32,380 nt of DNA from a bacterium (GTDB lineage Bacteria > Bacillota_I > Bacilli_A > RFN20 > DUOF01). The position numbers and the translations under genes were made by a program. The stretch lies in contig DUOF01000143.1 of the NCBI GenBank assembly GCA_012839015.1, forward strand, positions 1 through 32,380. Reading direction: 5' to 3'. The notes below the pieces were generated by a model that saw only the letters and a list, made by a program, of their open reading frames with translations, ran no database searches and was not told the DNA's origin. Below are positions 24,144-31,178 of the stretch, one piece after another (the first letter of the stretch is position 1; each line of letters begins with the position of its first letter).

Positions 24144-24944
24144 TCAATCAATTGGACATTTATTTTCTAGTAAATAACAGTTTATACTTACCGGATTGTC
24201 TACACTTGTAATTATATCATTTTCTTCTATATATTGACCAACTTTTTCCACTATTTCTTCATATTTCTCTAGCGAAAGTTTAGTGTCTAGGTAGTTTAAT
24301 TCATTGGTAATTAATAAATAACTCTCGTTATCATCTAAAAATAATGTCTTAGCATAATAAAAGGAAGATGAGCCGATTGGTTCTAGGCTTATCTCTAGCA
24401 TATTATTTAGGACTTTAGTGTCGAGTTTAGCCATCTTACTAATGAGCAGTAATTTAGTTTCAGCATCTAGTTGACCACTAATTAATGGCAAATTATTTAA
24501 ATCATTATAATAATGATATTCATGTTTATTAATTGTTTTACCGTTGCTTAGCAAAAGTAGATTGTCTTGATATCCTATCGGTACGATCTCTTCAATGTGA
24601 ATACTTATATTAAACGGTGTTCTTTTAAATCTTACATAACTAACATAAGGGTGTTCATTTAATAGCTCAACCCCTTTAGTCTCATCAATAAGTAACAGTA
24701 AACTGCGCTCATTAATATCCATAATTTCATTTAATTCATCATCACTAATATATACATTACCAGTGTAGGTAATCTTACCTACTCGAGAAACAGGCAAGAT
24801 AAAATATAGGCCAATTAAAGCCCAGATAACAAGTACCAGTAGTAAACGTGCTTTTTTTCGGTTCCTTCTACGTTTTTGATAGTTTTCTCTTTGAACGTCT
24901 AAGGAAAATGTTTTGGTTGTGAAAGCAGCAGTGTCGTTTTGCAA
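24144..24944 (-). CDS. divIB: Cell division protein DivIB/FtsQ
   Basis: Bitopic divisome protein that works with FtsL and DivIC/FtsB upstream of septal wall synthesis. The 266 residues comprise a basic cytoplasmic N-terminus (residues 1-32, with QKRRRNRKKAR), one membrane helix (about 33-52), a POTRA domain starting VGKITYTGNVYISDDELNEI, with HPYVSYVRFKRTPFNISIHI, and a beta domain with QDNLLLLSNGKTINK and the characteristic LPLISG. The start is a TTG (MQNDTAAF) with GGAGGTAG placed inside the stop region of the murB remnant, so the old murB-divIB junction is intact. ftsA begins 12 bases downstream. Confidence 0.9.
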   Translation of the reverse strand: MQNDTAAFTTKTFSLDVQRENYQKRRRNRKKARLLLVLVIWALIGLYFILPVSRVGKITYTGNVYISDDELNEIMDINERSLLLLIDETKGVELLNEHPYVSYVRFKRTPFNISIHIEEIVPIGYQDNLLLLSNGKTINKHEYHYYNDLNNLPLISGQLDAETKLLLISKMAKLDTKVLNNMLEISLEPIGSSSFYYAKTLFLDDNESYLLITNELNYLDTKLSLEKYEEIVEKVGQYIEENDIITSVDNPVSINCYLLENKCPID

Positions 24945-24949
24945 TTAAA

Positions 24950-25102
24950 CTACCTCCGATCGATAACTATTATCTCCCTTATTAGTTTGATACCACTGTA
25001 ATGATACACTTTTTTCCTAATTAATTCAATTAAATAAAGCACATCTTTGCTTTTGGCGTCCCCGGTATTTATGATGAAATTAGCATGTTTTTCACTAATC
25101 AT
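24950..25102 (-). pseudogene. murB: Remnant of murB (last 50 codons)
   Basis: MurB reduces UDP-GlcNAc enolpyruvate in peptidoglycan precursor synthesis and is normally about 300 residues. Here only a 50-codon frame remains: MISEKHANFIINTGDAKSKD (1-20), then DVLYLIELIRKKVYHYSGI, ending LIREIIVIDRR. This matches the MurB C-terminal domain: the (V/I)S-KH-(A/G)NF-(V/I)N motif carrying substrate-domain residues, a helix of the LI-x2-V/IR-x-V type, and GIxLxxEVxxIG at the end. In frame upstream is a TGA and then non-MurB sequence with two terminators, so the flavin domain is gone. A GAGGTGG before the ATG could still allow translation. It lies directly before divIB, as in Bacillus (murG-murB-divIB). 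A retained short protein cannot be ruled out. Confidence 0.85.
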
Positions 25103-25138
25103 CTTTCCACCTCAAGAAAATATACGAATAAAGCAAAT

Positions 25139-25166
25139 AAAAAATACTAACTAGATTTAGTTAGTA
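25139..25166 (-). terminator. Second terminator after ftsL
   Basis: Perfect 9 bp hairpin, TACTAACTA with TAGTTAGTA, loop of 4, followed on the minus strand by six T (25139-25144). It lies between ftsL and the murB remnant. Confidence 0.8.
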
Positions 25167-25178
25167 CAAAAAATTAAT

Positions 25179-25204
25179 AAAAAAGCTATATGTTTATAGC
25201 TTTT
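25179..25204 (-). terminator. First terminator after ftsL
   Basis: AAAAGCTATA and TATAGCTTTT form a perfect 10 bp hairpin (25181-25190 with 25195-25204) followed by T-rich sequence on the minus strand. It overlaps the ftsL stop codon by two bases. Confidence 0.8.
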
Positions 25205-25433
25205 AGTCGTTATTCTTTATTTGTGCAGTTTTCACAGTAATTTCTTCAATTAACTTAATATTAACTGATTCAATTTCATTTAATTCTTCTTTCATGACAA
25301 CGTTTTCATTGGCAACAGTGTTTATTCTTGGTACAACAAATATTAGAGTAAACAAAGTAATCATGCTTACACAAATAGCAAATGTCCTTATTTGATAATC
25401 AATTTTTGTTTTCATTTTCTTCTTAATAATCAT
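25203..25433 (-). CDS. ftsL: FtsL-like cell division protein
   Basis: A 76-residue bitopic protein: basic N-terminus (MIIKKKMKTKIDYQIR), one membrane helix (about 17-37, CVSMITLFTLIFVVP), then a coiled-coil-like segment with the asparagine- and glutamate-rich heptads typical of FtsL (NTVANENVVMKEELNEIESV). FtsL proteins are too variable for sequence alone; placement right after rsmH is what identifies it. It is shorter than Bacillus FtsL (117). The frame opens three codons earlier at a GTG inside AAGGGTGG, so the ATG at 25433 is preferred. In Bacillus pbpB follows; here two terminators do. Confidence 0.8.
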   Translation of the reverse strand: MIIKKKMKTKIDYQIRTFAICVSMITLFTLIFVVPRINTVANENVVMKEELNEIESVNIKLIEEITVKTAQIKNND

Positions 25434-25448
25434 TGTAACCACCCTTTT

Positions 25449-26393
25449 CTATATTTTTTCTAAAATTCTTAGTTTTGCACTGTGTGAACGTCTGTTCTCA
25501 GTTAGTTCTTCTTCACTAGGTAAGATAACCTTTTTGTTTACTACCTGGTATTTAACTTTATTCTCTGTTGGTAAGCCAAGTGGCATATTTTTGTTCCACT
25601 TCTCGCCTTCTGAGACTTCTTTGAAGATCTTTTTGACTATTTTGTCTTCTAATGAATGAAATGTTATTACTGCTATCCTGCCTCCTTTATTTAATAGGTT
25701 AACCGCTTTTCTTAGAGCAGTTTCTATATTGTTTAATTCATCGTTTACTTCGATCCTTATAGCTTGAAAGGTTCTTTTGGCTGGATGACCTTCTCTTAGT
25801 TTAGAAGGTGGGAAGCTTTTTTTAATTATTTCTACTAGTTCTAGAGTAGTAGCGATATCCTTTTCTTTTCTTTGTTTTACAATATTCCTTGATATGCTTT
25901 TAGCAAACTTCTCTTCTCCATACTTAGAAATGATTTCATATAACTTAGCTTCCGTATAGGTATTAACAACAGTGTAAGCGTCAAGAGTTTGTTCTACATT
26001 CATTCTCATATCTAGTTTTGCATCTTTGTTATATGAGAATCCCCTTTCACCGTTATCAAGCTGGGGAGATGAGACACCTAAATCAAATAATATACCGTCA
26101 ACGTGTTTTACGTTTCTATTAGCTAATTCTTCCTCAATTTTTGAGAAGTTAGCGTGTATCAGTTCATATCGGGGAGATATTGTTGATAGCTTTGACTTAG
26201 ATGCCTCAATAGCTTCTTTGTCAAGATCGAATGCATATAGCATACCTTGACTGGATAATTTTTTAAGAATTTCAGAACTATGTCCTGCCCTCCCTAAGGT
26301 GGCATCTACATATGTTCCATCTTCTTTAATGTTGAGTCCATCAATGGACTCTCTTAATAACACAGAAATGTGTTTTTGCTTCTTAGTTTCCAT
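25449..26393 (-). CDS. rsmH: 16S rRNA m4C1402 methyltransferase RsmH (MraW)
   Basis: Methylates N4 of C1402 in 16S rRNA. About 314 residues: the opening HISVLLRESIDGLNIKEDGT, the SAM loop DATLGRAGHS, FDLDKEAIEAS, then DGILFDLGVSSPQLDNGERGF, RNIVKQRK, and the C-terminal FHSLEDKIVKKIFKE and RRSHSAKLRILEKI. It overlaps the end of mraZ by 11 bases (ATG at 26393, mraZ stop at 26383), so translation is coupled; a GTG two codons earlier is the only other start. Second gene of the division cluster, as usual. Confidence 0.95.
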   Translation of the reverse strand: METKKQKHISVLLRESIDGLNIKEDGTYVDATLGRAGHSSEILKKLSSQGMLYAFDLDKEAIEASKSKLSTISPRYELIHANFSKIEEELANRNVKHVDGILFDLGVSSPQLDNGERGFSYNKDAKLDMRMNVEQTLDAYTVVNTYTEAKLYEIISKYGEEKFAKSISRNIVKQRKEKDIATTLELVEIIKKSFPPSKLREGHPAKRTFQAIRIEVNDELNNIETALRKAVNLLNKGGRIAVITFHSLEDKIVKKIFKEVSEGEKWNKNMPLGLPTENKVKYQVVNKKVILPSEEELTENRRSHSAKLRILEKI

Positions 26394-26814
26394 AACCACT
26401 CAGCTTCTCAGCGACTTCTTCTAGTGAATCAGACGCATCTTCGTAGTACTTGTCCCACATTTCTTTTGACCAAATCTCAATACGGTTTAATACTCCTACA
26501 ATTACGCATTCTTTAGTAATGCTAGCTCCTTGAAGCAAGTTGTTTGATAAGTTAATTCTTCCTTGCTTATCAAATTCAACCTCATTAGCACTTCCTACAA
26601 GAACCCTTACATGTTTACGTGCATCCATCGTATTGGCAGGTAATGCCAGTAATGATGTTTGAAATTTATTCCATTCATCTAGCGAAAATAGTGACAAACA
26701 TCCATCAAAGCCCTTGGTAACAACTACTTTACTCGATAGCTTCTCTCTTAGTTTGGCTGGTATGATAATACGTCCCTTGTCATCTATATTATGTAGATAT
26801 TGTCCCATTAACAT
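26383..26814 (-). CDS. mraZ: Transcriptional regulator MraZ
   Basis: AbrB-like DNA-binding protein that controls the division (dcw) operon. About 143 residues from the ATG at 26814, starting MLMGQYLHNIDDKGRIIIPA and KLREKL, with the second SpoVT/AbrB half SANEVEFDKQGRINLSNNLL. The DKGR and DKQGR half motifs are the family signature. The frame is open four codons further, but GGGTGG before MLMGQY and family comparison fix the start. Three 10-base repeats of the MraZ box lie immediately upstream, so the gene probably regulates its own operon. Confidence 0.95.
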   Translation of the reverse strand: MLMGQYLHNIDDKGRIIIPAKLREKLSSKVVVTKGFDGCLSLFSLDEWNKFQTSLLALPANTMDARKHVRVLVGSANEVEFDKQGRINLSNNLLQGASITKECVIVGVLNRIEIWSKEMWDKYYEDASDSLEEVAEKLSGYGN

Positions 26815-26821
26815 ATTACCA

Positions 26822-26850
26822 CCCACTTTCTACCACTTTCTACCACCTGC
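26822..26850 (-). promoter_or_regulatory. MraZ box: three 10-base direct repeats
   Basis: On the minus strand CAGGTGGTAG-AAAGTGGTAG-AAAGTGGGTG stand in tandem with a 10-base period. The AAAGTGG unit matches the AAAGTG(T/G) repeats described as the MraZ site in Mollicutes. The repeats lie between the -10 box and the mraZ start, overlapping the ribosome site, so bound MraZ would block early transcription. Confidence 0.8.
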
Positions 26851-26856
26851 AACCTC

Positions 26857-26884
26857 ATTATAGCATAAAAGACCCCATTGTAAA
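26857..26884 (-). promoter_or_regulatory. Promoter of the mraZ division operon
   Basis: Minus strand TTTACA (26879-26884), 16 bases, TATAAT (26857-26862) preceded by TGC, an extended -10. Transcription would start just before the MraZ box. Confidence 0.75.
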
Positions 26885-27068
26885 CATTTTTTAATAAAAT
26901 TTTGTTAATTTTTATAAAAGTTAAATTTACACACTTTTATCACCTAATAATTAGTTATCAATCAGCGATAGTCACTGGATTCGTGTGCGTTTTGTGTGAT
27001 TTATTTAAAAGACGGTTAACAACCATGTGCTACCATTAAACCTCATATTTTAATATAGAGGTGTATAG

Positions 27069-27311
27069 ATGAATTGTAATTACAATCGCAGATTGTGGTT
27101 GTGGAGGTATTGTTTTATAAAATGTCTATGTTGGATTAAGTTAGTGTTTTTCTTTTTCCTAAGTTTACTTACAGTAGCTCTTATCGTTCTTAGATTAATA
27201 GGAGTTATTACGTGGCCATGGTGGTTAGTTTTACTTCCTCTTTGGGGTCCACTTTTACTACTACTGATAACACTTATTTTCTATATTGTCAGTTTAACGT
27301 TCACAGAATAG
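27069..27311 (+). CDS. Small membrane protein, Fragile-X-F-like
   Basis: An 80-residue protein, divergent from mraZ. The N-terminus is rich in Arg, Trp and Cys (NCNYNRRLWLWRYCFIKCLC). Two membrane helices follow, joined by the motif LRLIGVITWPWWLVLLPLWG and then PLLLLLITLIFYI. This VL-LIGVITWPWW-V--PLW pattern is that of small 'transmembrane Fragile-X-F' proteins of bacteria and phages, function unknown. GAGGTG precedes the ATG and a good terminator follows, so it looks like a real single-gene unit. Confidence 0.7.
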   Translation: MNCNYNRRLWLWRYCFIKCLCWIKLVFFFFLSLLTVALIVLRLIGVITWPWWLVLLPLWGPLLLLLITLIFYIVSLTFTE

Positions 27312-27324
27312 ATCTGTAAGTCAA

Positions 27325-27356
27325 AAAGACTGTTACCTTAGCTAATAGTCTTTCTT
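27325..27356 (+). terminator. Terminator after the small membrane protein
   Basis: AAAGACTGTTA pairs with TAATAGTCTTT (27325-27335 with 27343-27353; one G-T pair) around CCTTAGC, then TCTT on the plus strand. Confidence 0.75.
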
Positions 27357-27452
27357 ACTTTAGTTTACCTTTTCCCTAAATGTATTCTAAATGGAGAAGG
27401 TATTTAATAAAATTAATACTCGCAAAATGGTGCTAGAAATAAGTAAATTTTG

Positions 27453-27458
27453 TATAAT
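27453..27458 (+). promoter_or_regulatory. -10 box of the HAD operon
   Basis: TATAAT preceded by TTTTG, 18 bases before the HAD start codon; no convincing -35 at the right distance. Likely start of the 27.5-29.9 kb unit. Confidence 0.4.
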
Positions 27459-27476
27459 TGAAATGGAGATGAGTAA

Positions 27477-28280
27477 ATGAGTAAGATTATTGCCACCGAT
27501 TTAGACGGTACATTTCTTTATCCGAAGCGTAAATTTTTCTTAGTAGACAAACGCTACAAAAAAATAATCAATCGATATCCTGGTGAAATTGTTTTTGCTA
27601 CTGGCAGGGGTGACAGGTTCTGTCGCCGCATTAATCGATTGTTAGATGCTAAAGAAAATTACATCTGTTTTAATGGTGCTCTAGTTATTAGAGATGGTGA
27701 GATAATTTTTAGACATTCTTTAAGGAAAGTTGCCCTTACCCATTTATACAACTACGTACTTGAAAATTACAGTGGTATTCATTTCTACTTGTTTGATAAT
27801 AAAAATAGAATCGTTCTAAGTGGCAACACTAGTAAATATTTAATGTATAAATCTTATATAAAGAGAATTTTTAGAAGTGGAAGATATAGCGAGTTTTTTA
27901 ATATTAGTCAAAAGCTAACTAATACCCTTTTAAGGGACGAAACCAGTATTTACAAGGCGATGATATATGTCGATAAAAACTTAGAAAATATTTACTATGA
28001 TTTAATCAAGAACTTCGGTGAGTATTTTAACTTTTATCTAAATCTATCCTCGATAGAGATTTCCCCTAAAGGTGTTTCTAAGGGGACAGCTTTAGAGTTT
28101 CTAATAAAAGAAATGGGAATCGATAAGAGTGATGTCCTGGTCGCAGGCAATGATCAAAATGATTTGACCTTATTTGAGATGTTCGAGAATTCCTTTGCTA
28201 TTAGAAATAGCGAAGGATTAATTAAAAACAAAGCAAAATACGTTATTAATGATTTTGCTGAGATTGAAAAATATTTGTAG
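27477..28280 (+). CDS. Cof-type HAD-IIB family phosphatase
   Basis: A 267-residue hydrolase of the haloacid dehalogenase superfamily with a C2B cap, the group of sugar-phosphate and flavin-mononucleotide phosphatases. Motif I is DLDGTF (residues 8-13, Asp8 nucleophile, Asp10 acid/base), motif II lies in VFATGRGDRF, the FNGALV strand opens the cap region, motif III lysine is in SPKGVSKGTALEFL, and motif IV is VAGNDQNDLTLFEM, with the metal-binding aspartates. The C-terminal KAKYVINDFAEI is typical. The substrate cannot be predicted. GGAG precedes the ATG. It leads a run of plus-strand genes of unknown function. Confidence 0.9.
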   Translation: MSKIIATDLDGTFLYPKRKFFLVDKRYKKIINRYPGEIVFATGRGDRFCRRINRLLDAKENYICFNGALVIRDGEIIFRHSLRKVALTHLYNYVLENYSGIHFYLFDNKNRIVLSGNTSKYLMYKSYIKRIFRSGRYSEFFNISQKLTNTLLRDETSIYKAMIYVDKNLENIYYDLIKNFGEYFNFYLNLSSIEISPKGVSKGTALEFLIKEMGIDKSDVLVAGNDQNDLTLFEMFENSFAIRNSEGLIKNKAKYVINDFAEIEKYL

Positions 28281-28291
28281 TGGGGGATAAC

Positions 28292-28831
28292 ATGGATAAG
28301 GAAAAAGAACTATCTATCGATGCTAGAAATTTATATTTATCTTTTTATGATCTTCAGTTTGAAAAGTTCAAACTTGACATAAACACTATTTTTGCTTCCT
28401 TTAAAAACAAGAACTATTTAAGTTTTGGTTATGAACAAGCTTATGAAGATAAGAAAAATAATCTTGAAAGGTATTTAGACTCATTAACTGATGGACTTAT
28501 TTTTGATGATGCCCAGAAACTATATGATATTTATTATTCTGATAGTGTTGAAGAGGCTTATTGCTATATTGAGAACTATAATATGAACACCGATCAATTT
28601 ATTGAAGTAATCTTAAATAAAAATGATGCCGTTGTAACTGAATTAGAAAAATTAATCTATCGAATAGATAATGATAAAAGCCGTTTCTCTAATATTAGTG
28701 ACACTGATAAAGTAACTTTGAAAAGCGCTATTAGGAAATATATTAATCGAATGTTAGACTTCTCCCATTCTATTAATATATTAATGAGTGATTTTATTAG
28801 CGATATCGAAGAAATCAAATTTGTAGACTAA
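28292..28831 (+). CDS. Uncharacterised helical protein (179 residues)
   Basis: Not recognised. A soluble, acidic, probably all-alpha protein without signal or membrane segment. Many Tyr and Asn residues (IYYSDSVEEAYCYIENYNMN). The frame is open from a GTG at 28280 that overlaps the HAD stop, but GGGGGAT lies just before the ATG at 28292 (MDKEKELSID), so that is the better start. It is 11 bases from the HAD gene and 32 bases ahead of the next unknown gene, so all are probably cotranscribed. Confidence 0.68.
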   Translation: MDKEKELSIDARNLYLSFYDLQFEKFKLDINTIFASFKNKNYLSFGYEQAYEDKKNNLERYLDSLTDGLIFDDAQKLYDIYYSDSVEEAYCYIENYNMNTDQFIEVILNKNDAVVTELEKLIYRIDNDKSRFSNISDTDKVTLKSAIRKYINRMLDFSHSINILMSDFISDIEEIKFVD

Positions 28832-28863
28832 CTAATTTATTAACATAGAACAGGAGTAAAATT

Positions 28864-29604
28864 ATGAATGATACCAGTTTAATAGTACTAGACTTAACTA
28901 AATCTAATCAGCAAATAAGCGAGCTTATCGAACTTGCTCATACTACTTATGAATATAAGGAGGATCTAGTTGATAAAGCTTTTTTAGATTTGCATAAGAG
29001 TTTTAAAAACGGCTTTCTAAGTAACCTGATTGACCATCTTTTTGATGATCCTAAAGTAATAAAGAGAGTCCTTTCAGGACTTTTTAGATATTATGAATCT
29101 AATAAGAAGATGCTTAAAATGATTGAGTCTAAAAAAGTTAAAGATAAACTTAGTTATATCCACACTATAATCGAATCTCATGATTGTTTAGAGGCCATCA
29201 ACAAATCATTTATTGATCAAAACGAGGGCTTAGATAATAAACTAATTGAATTAATTGGAGTCGGTAACGAACTATATATTGGTTCACTAACATTTGCAGT
29301 ATTTAATTTATTATCAGAATACCTAAAAAAGGACAGCCCTTTTATATACCGTGATGCTGATATTAAGGAATGCCTATATATCTTAGTGTATTGTCAAAAA
29401 GTAAATAAAGACGCTGATGAATTAGGAGAACTACTAGATGATGCTTTCAACTTCTTAAATGACAAAGAAAATCTAAATGAAACTAACGAAACTAAGTTTC
29501 TTGAGATGTATAAAGCGGTTTCTAAAATATGTGTAGACTTAGAATTAAAGAGAAGTGAACTCTATAATGACTTAACCTCTAAAATAAAAAATGAAAACAA
29601 TTGA
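28864..29604 (+). CDS. Uncharacterised helical protein (246 residues)
   Basis: Not recognised. A soluble, acidic protein with long predicted helices and no membrane segment or signal peptide. CAGGAG stands 9 bases before the ATG. It follows the 179-residue gene and precedes a small two-helix membrane protein. A possible adaptor or scaffold role would be guesswork. Confidence 0.7.
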   Translation: MNDTSLIVLDLTKSNQQISELIELAHTTYEYKEDLVDKAFLDLHKSFKNGFLSNLIDHLFDDPKVIKRVLSGLFRYYESNKKMLKMIESKKVKDKLSYIHTIIESHDCLEAINKSFIDQNEGLDNKLIELIGVGNELYIGSLTFAVFNLLSEYLKKDSPFIYRDADIKECLYILVYCQKVNKDADELGELLDDAFNFLNDKENLNETNETKFLEMYKAVSKICVDLELKRSELYNDLTSKIKNENN

Positions 29605-29650
29605 TAGAAAGAATATATTTTGCTACTATCTATAGGTAAGGATGATGAAA

Positions 29651-29929
29651 ATGAATAGAAAAAACAACAAAAGTTTAGCAATTATTATTAAGATAGTTTT
29701 TTATTTGGTGCTAGTAGTTTGGCTTGCATCACTAGTGTTAGCCTATATTGGTAGTTTCTCCCCAGGACTTAGTGAAACTATCGTGGAATTCCTAAAACTA
29801 AATGAAGATCTAAGTTTGGATAATGCCCTACTATATTATTCACAAAGATATTTAATTATCTCTGGTATAGTACTAGCAGTTATCTTACTATTTAATGAGA
29901 TCAAGAAAAGATATATTGATAAGAAGTAA
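29651..29929 (+). CDS. Small two-helix membrane protein
   Basis: About 92 residues with two membrane helices: IIIKIVFYLVLVVWLASLVL (about 10-30) and YLIISGIVLAVILLF (about 67-82), separated by a polar loop and ending with a basic tail (NEIKKRYIDKK). No family recognised. In-frame ATGs occur at 29642, 29645 and 29651; AAGGAT fits the last best (MNRKNNKSLA). It is the final gene of the unit, closed by a strong terminator. Confidence 0.65.
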   Translation: MNRKNNKSLAIIIKIVFYLVLVVWLASLVLAYIGSFSPGLSETIVEFLKLNEDLSLDNALLYYSQRYLIISGIVLAVILLFNEIKKRYIDKK

Positions 29930-29949
29930 CTCATAATCTTAATTTAATT

Positions 29950-29974
29950 AAAGTAACCGCTGGTTACTTTTTTT
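29950..29974 (+). terminator. Terminator of the HAD operon
   Basis: AAAGTAACC-GCT-GGTTACTTT followed by TTTT: a perfect 9 bp hairpin with a T-run, 20 bases after the last stop. Confidence 0.93.
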
Positions 29975-30055
29975 ATTACTATATCCATCTTAAAGATAAA
30001 GTTTAGATAATATTGAAACTAAAGAACATAGGTTGTCTTATAAAGGGGTGACTAG

Positions 30056-31043
30056 ATGATAAAGGTAATAGTTGATAAAAGAACTGAGTTATTAGGGATA
30101 ATTTTACTCATTATTAAATACAAAAAAAGGTATCCGAGTCTAGTAAAGGAACAGGGAAACGATCAATACCGAGATTTTATAATTAATAATTTTTCTTGCT
30201 ACAAGAAAAGTAAAACCATCAAGATCTTCAACAAATTAATTAAGAAGTACTGTTTCAACTATGATCACCAGTTCATTTATTTTTACAGTTAGATGAAAAC
30301 TTTAAGGCAGGAATACTAGCTGATTACCCTTTTAAGGAAAGACTAAACTTAGATAAATTAGTCCTAGATTTAATCGATAGTTTACCTGAGTTTGTGAATT
30401 TAATAAACTTTGAGGATTACTATAAAAATAATGAGCAACTTTACCATAAGTTTATCAATGAGGTAGAAGAACACATAAAGAATAAACAGCTTTGGCAGTT
30501 TGTAAGAAATTACGTGGGCATTAATAGTAACTTTAACTATTTAGTTAATTTGTTGCCTTATAATACCGGTGGTAACTATGGTGCAATAGTAGGAAATAAT
30601 GTTTATTGTAACTTACGTATAAGGCTAACCCCTAATTTAAAAGAAAGTACCTTTATAGGGAGTAACCCTGCCACGTTTGATTCAATGATAGTTCACGAGT
30701 TCTCACATCCCTTCATTAATCCACTTACTGATAAATATATTGAGCATATAAGTCAAAAAGTGTTTGCCAATATTAGAGAAAAAATGAAGCAACTCCCATA
30801 TCATCTTAAGGAGACCCTCATTAATGAACATGTAATAAGAGCATTAAGGCTAGGTATATAGATTTAAATTATGGTAAGCAAGAAGCAGATAACTTCATAG
30901 ATAAGGAATACAAAAATGGTTTTATATATATTGGAAACATCGAAAACACTTTGAAAGTGTATGAAGAAAACAGGAATAAATATAGAACTATTGAAGATTA
31001 TTACGATAAGATTATCGAAAGTTTTAATATAGACCCAGATTAG
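30056..31043 (+). pseudogene. DUF4932-like metalloprotease, broken by two frameshifts
   Basis: Three consecutive frames make one protein of about 328 residues. Frame one starts at the ATG 30056 (RBS AAAGGGG): MIKVIVDKRTELLGIILLII. It ends at 30292. A second frame, open from 30265, continues LQLDENFKAGILADYPFKER and carries the zinc-protease motif VHEFSHPFINPLTDKY, ending at 30861. A third, open from 30825, gives ARYIDLNYGKQEADNFID and runs to a TAG at 31041-31043. HEFSH plus NPL-DKY and the N-terminal R-ELLGIIL are DUF4932 marks (family function unknown; HExxH metallopeptidase-like). Shifts lie within 30265-30290 and 30825-30858. Sequencing error is possible, but two nearby events favour real decay. 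Confidence 0.82.
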
Positions 31044-31178
31044 TAGATTATAGTAATTTGGAGACTACATTTTTATCTATTGGTGAATCTTGTCGTATAT
31101 CGTTATTATTATCAGCAAATATGGTTTGTTTTGTATTTTAAAACTTTTATCTATGTTACAATAGAATTGGTGATTTAT

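Noticed and set aside
25105..25140. Reading the murB frame further upstream through TGA as tryptophan
   Set aside because: Residues beyond the TGA do not resemble MurB, and TGA is a stop elsewhere in the window.
26885..27068. Possible replication origin or DnaA boxes in the AT-rich gap between mraZ and the small membrane gene
   Set aside because: TTATC-type words occur (TTATCACCT, TTATCAATC) but none matches TTATCCACA well and there is no cluster; simple divergent promoter region is enough.
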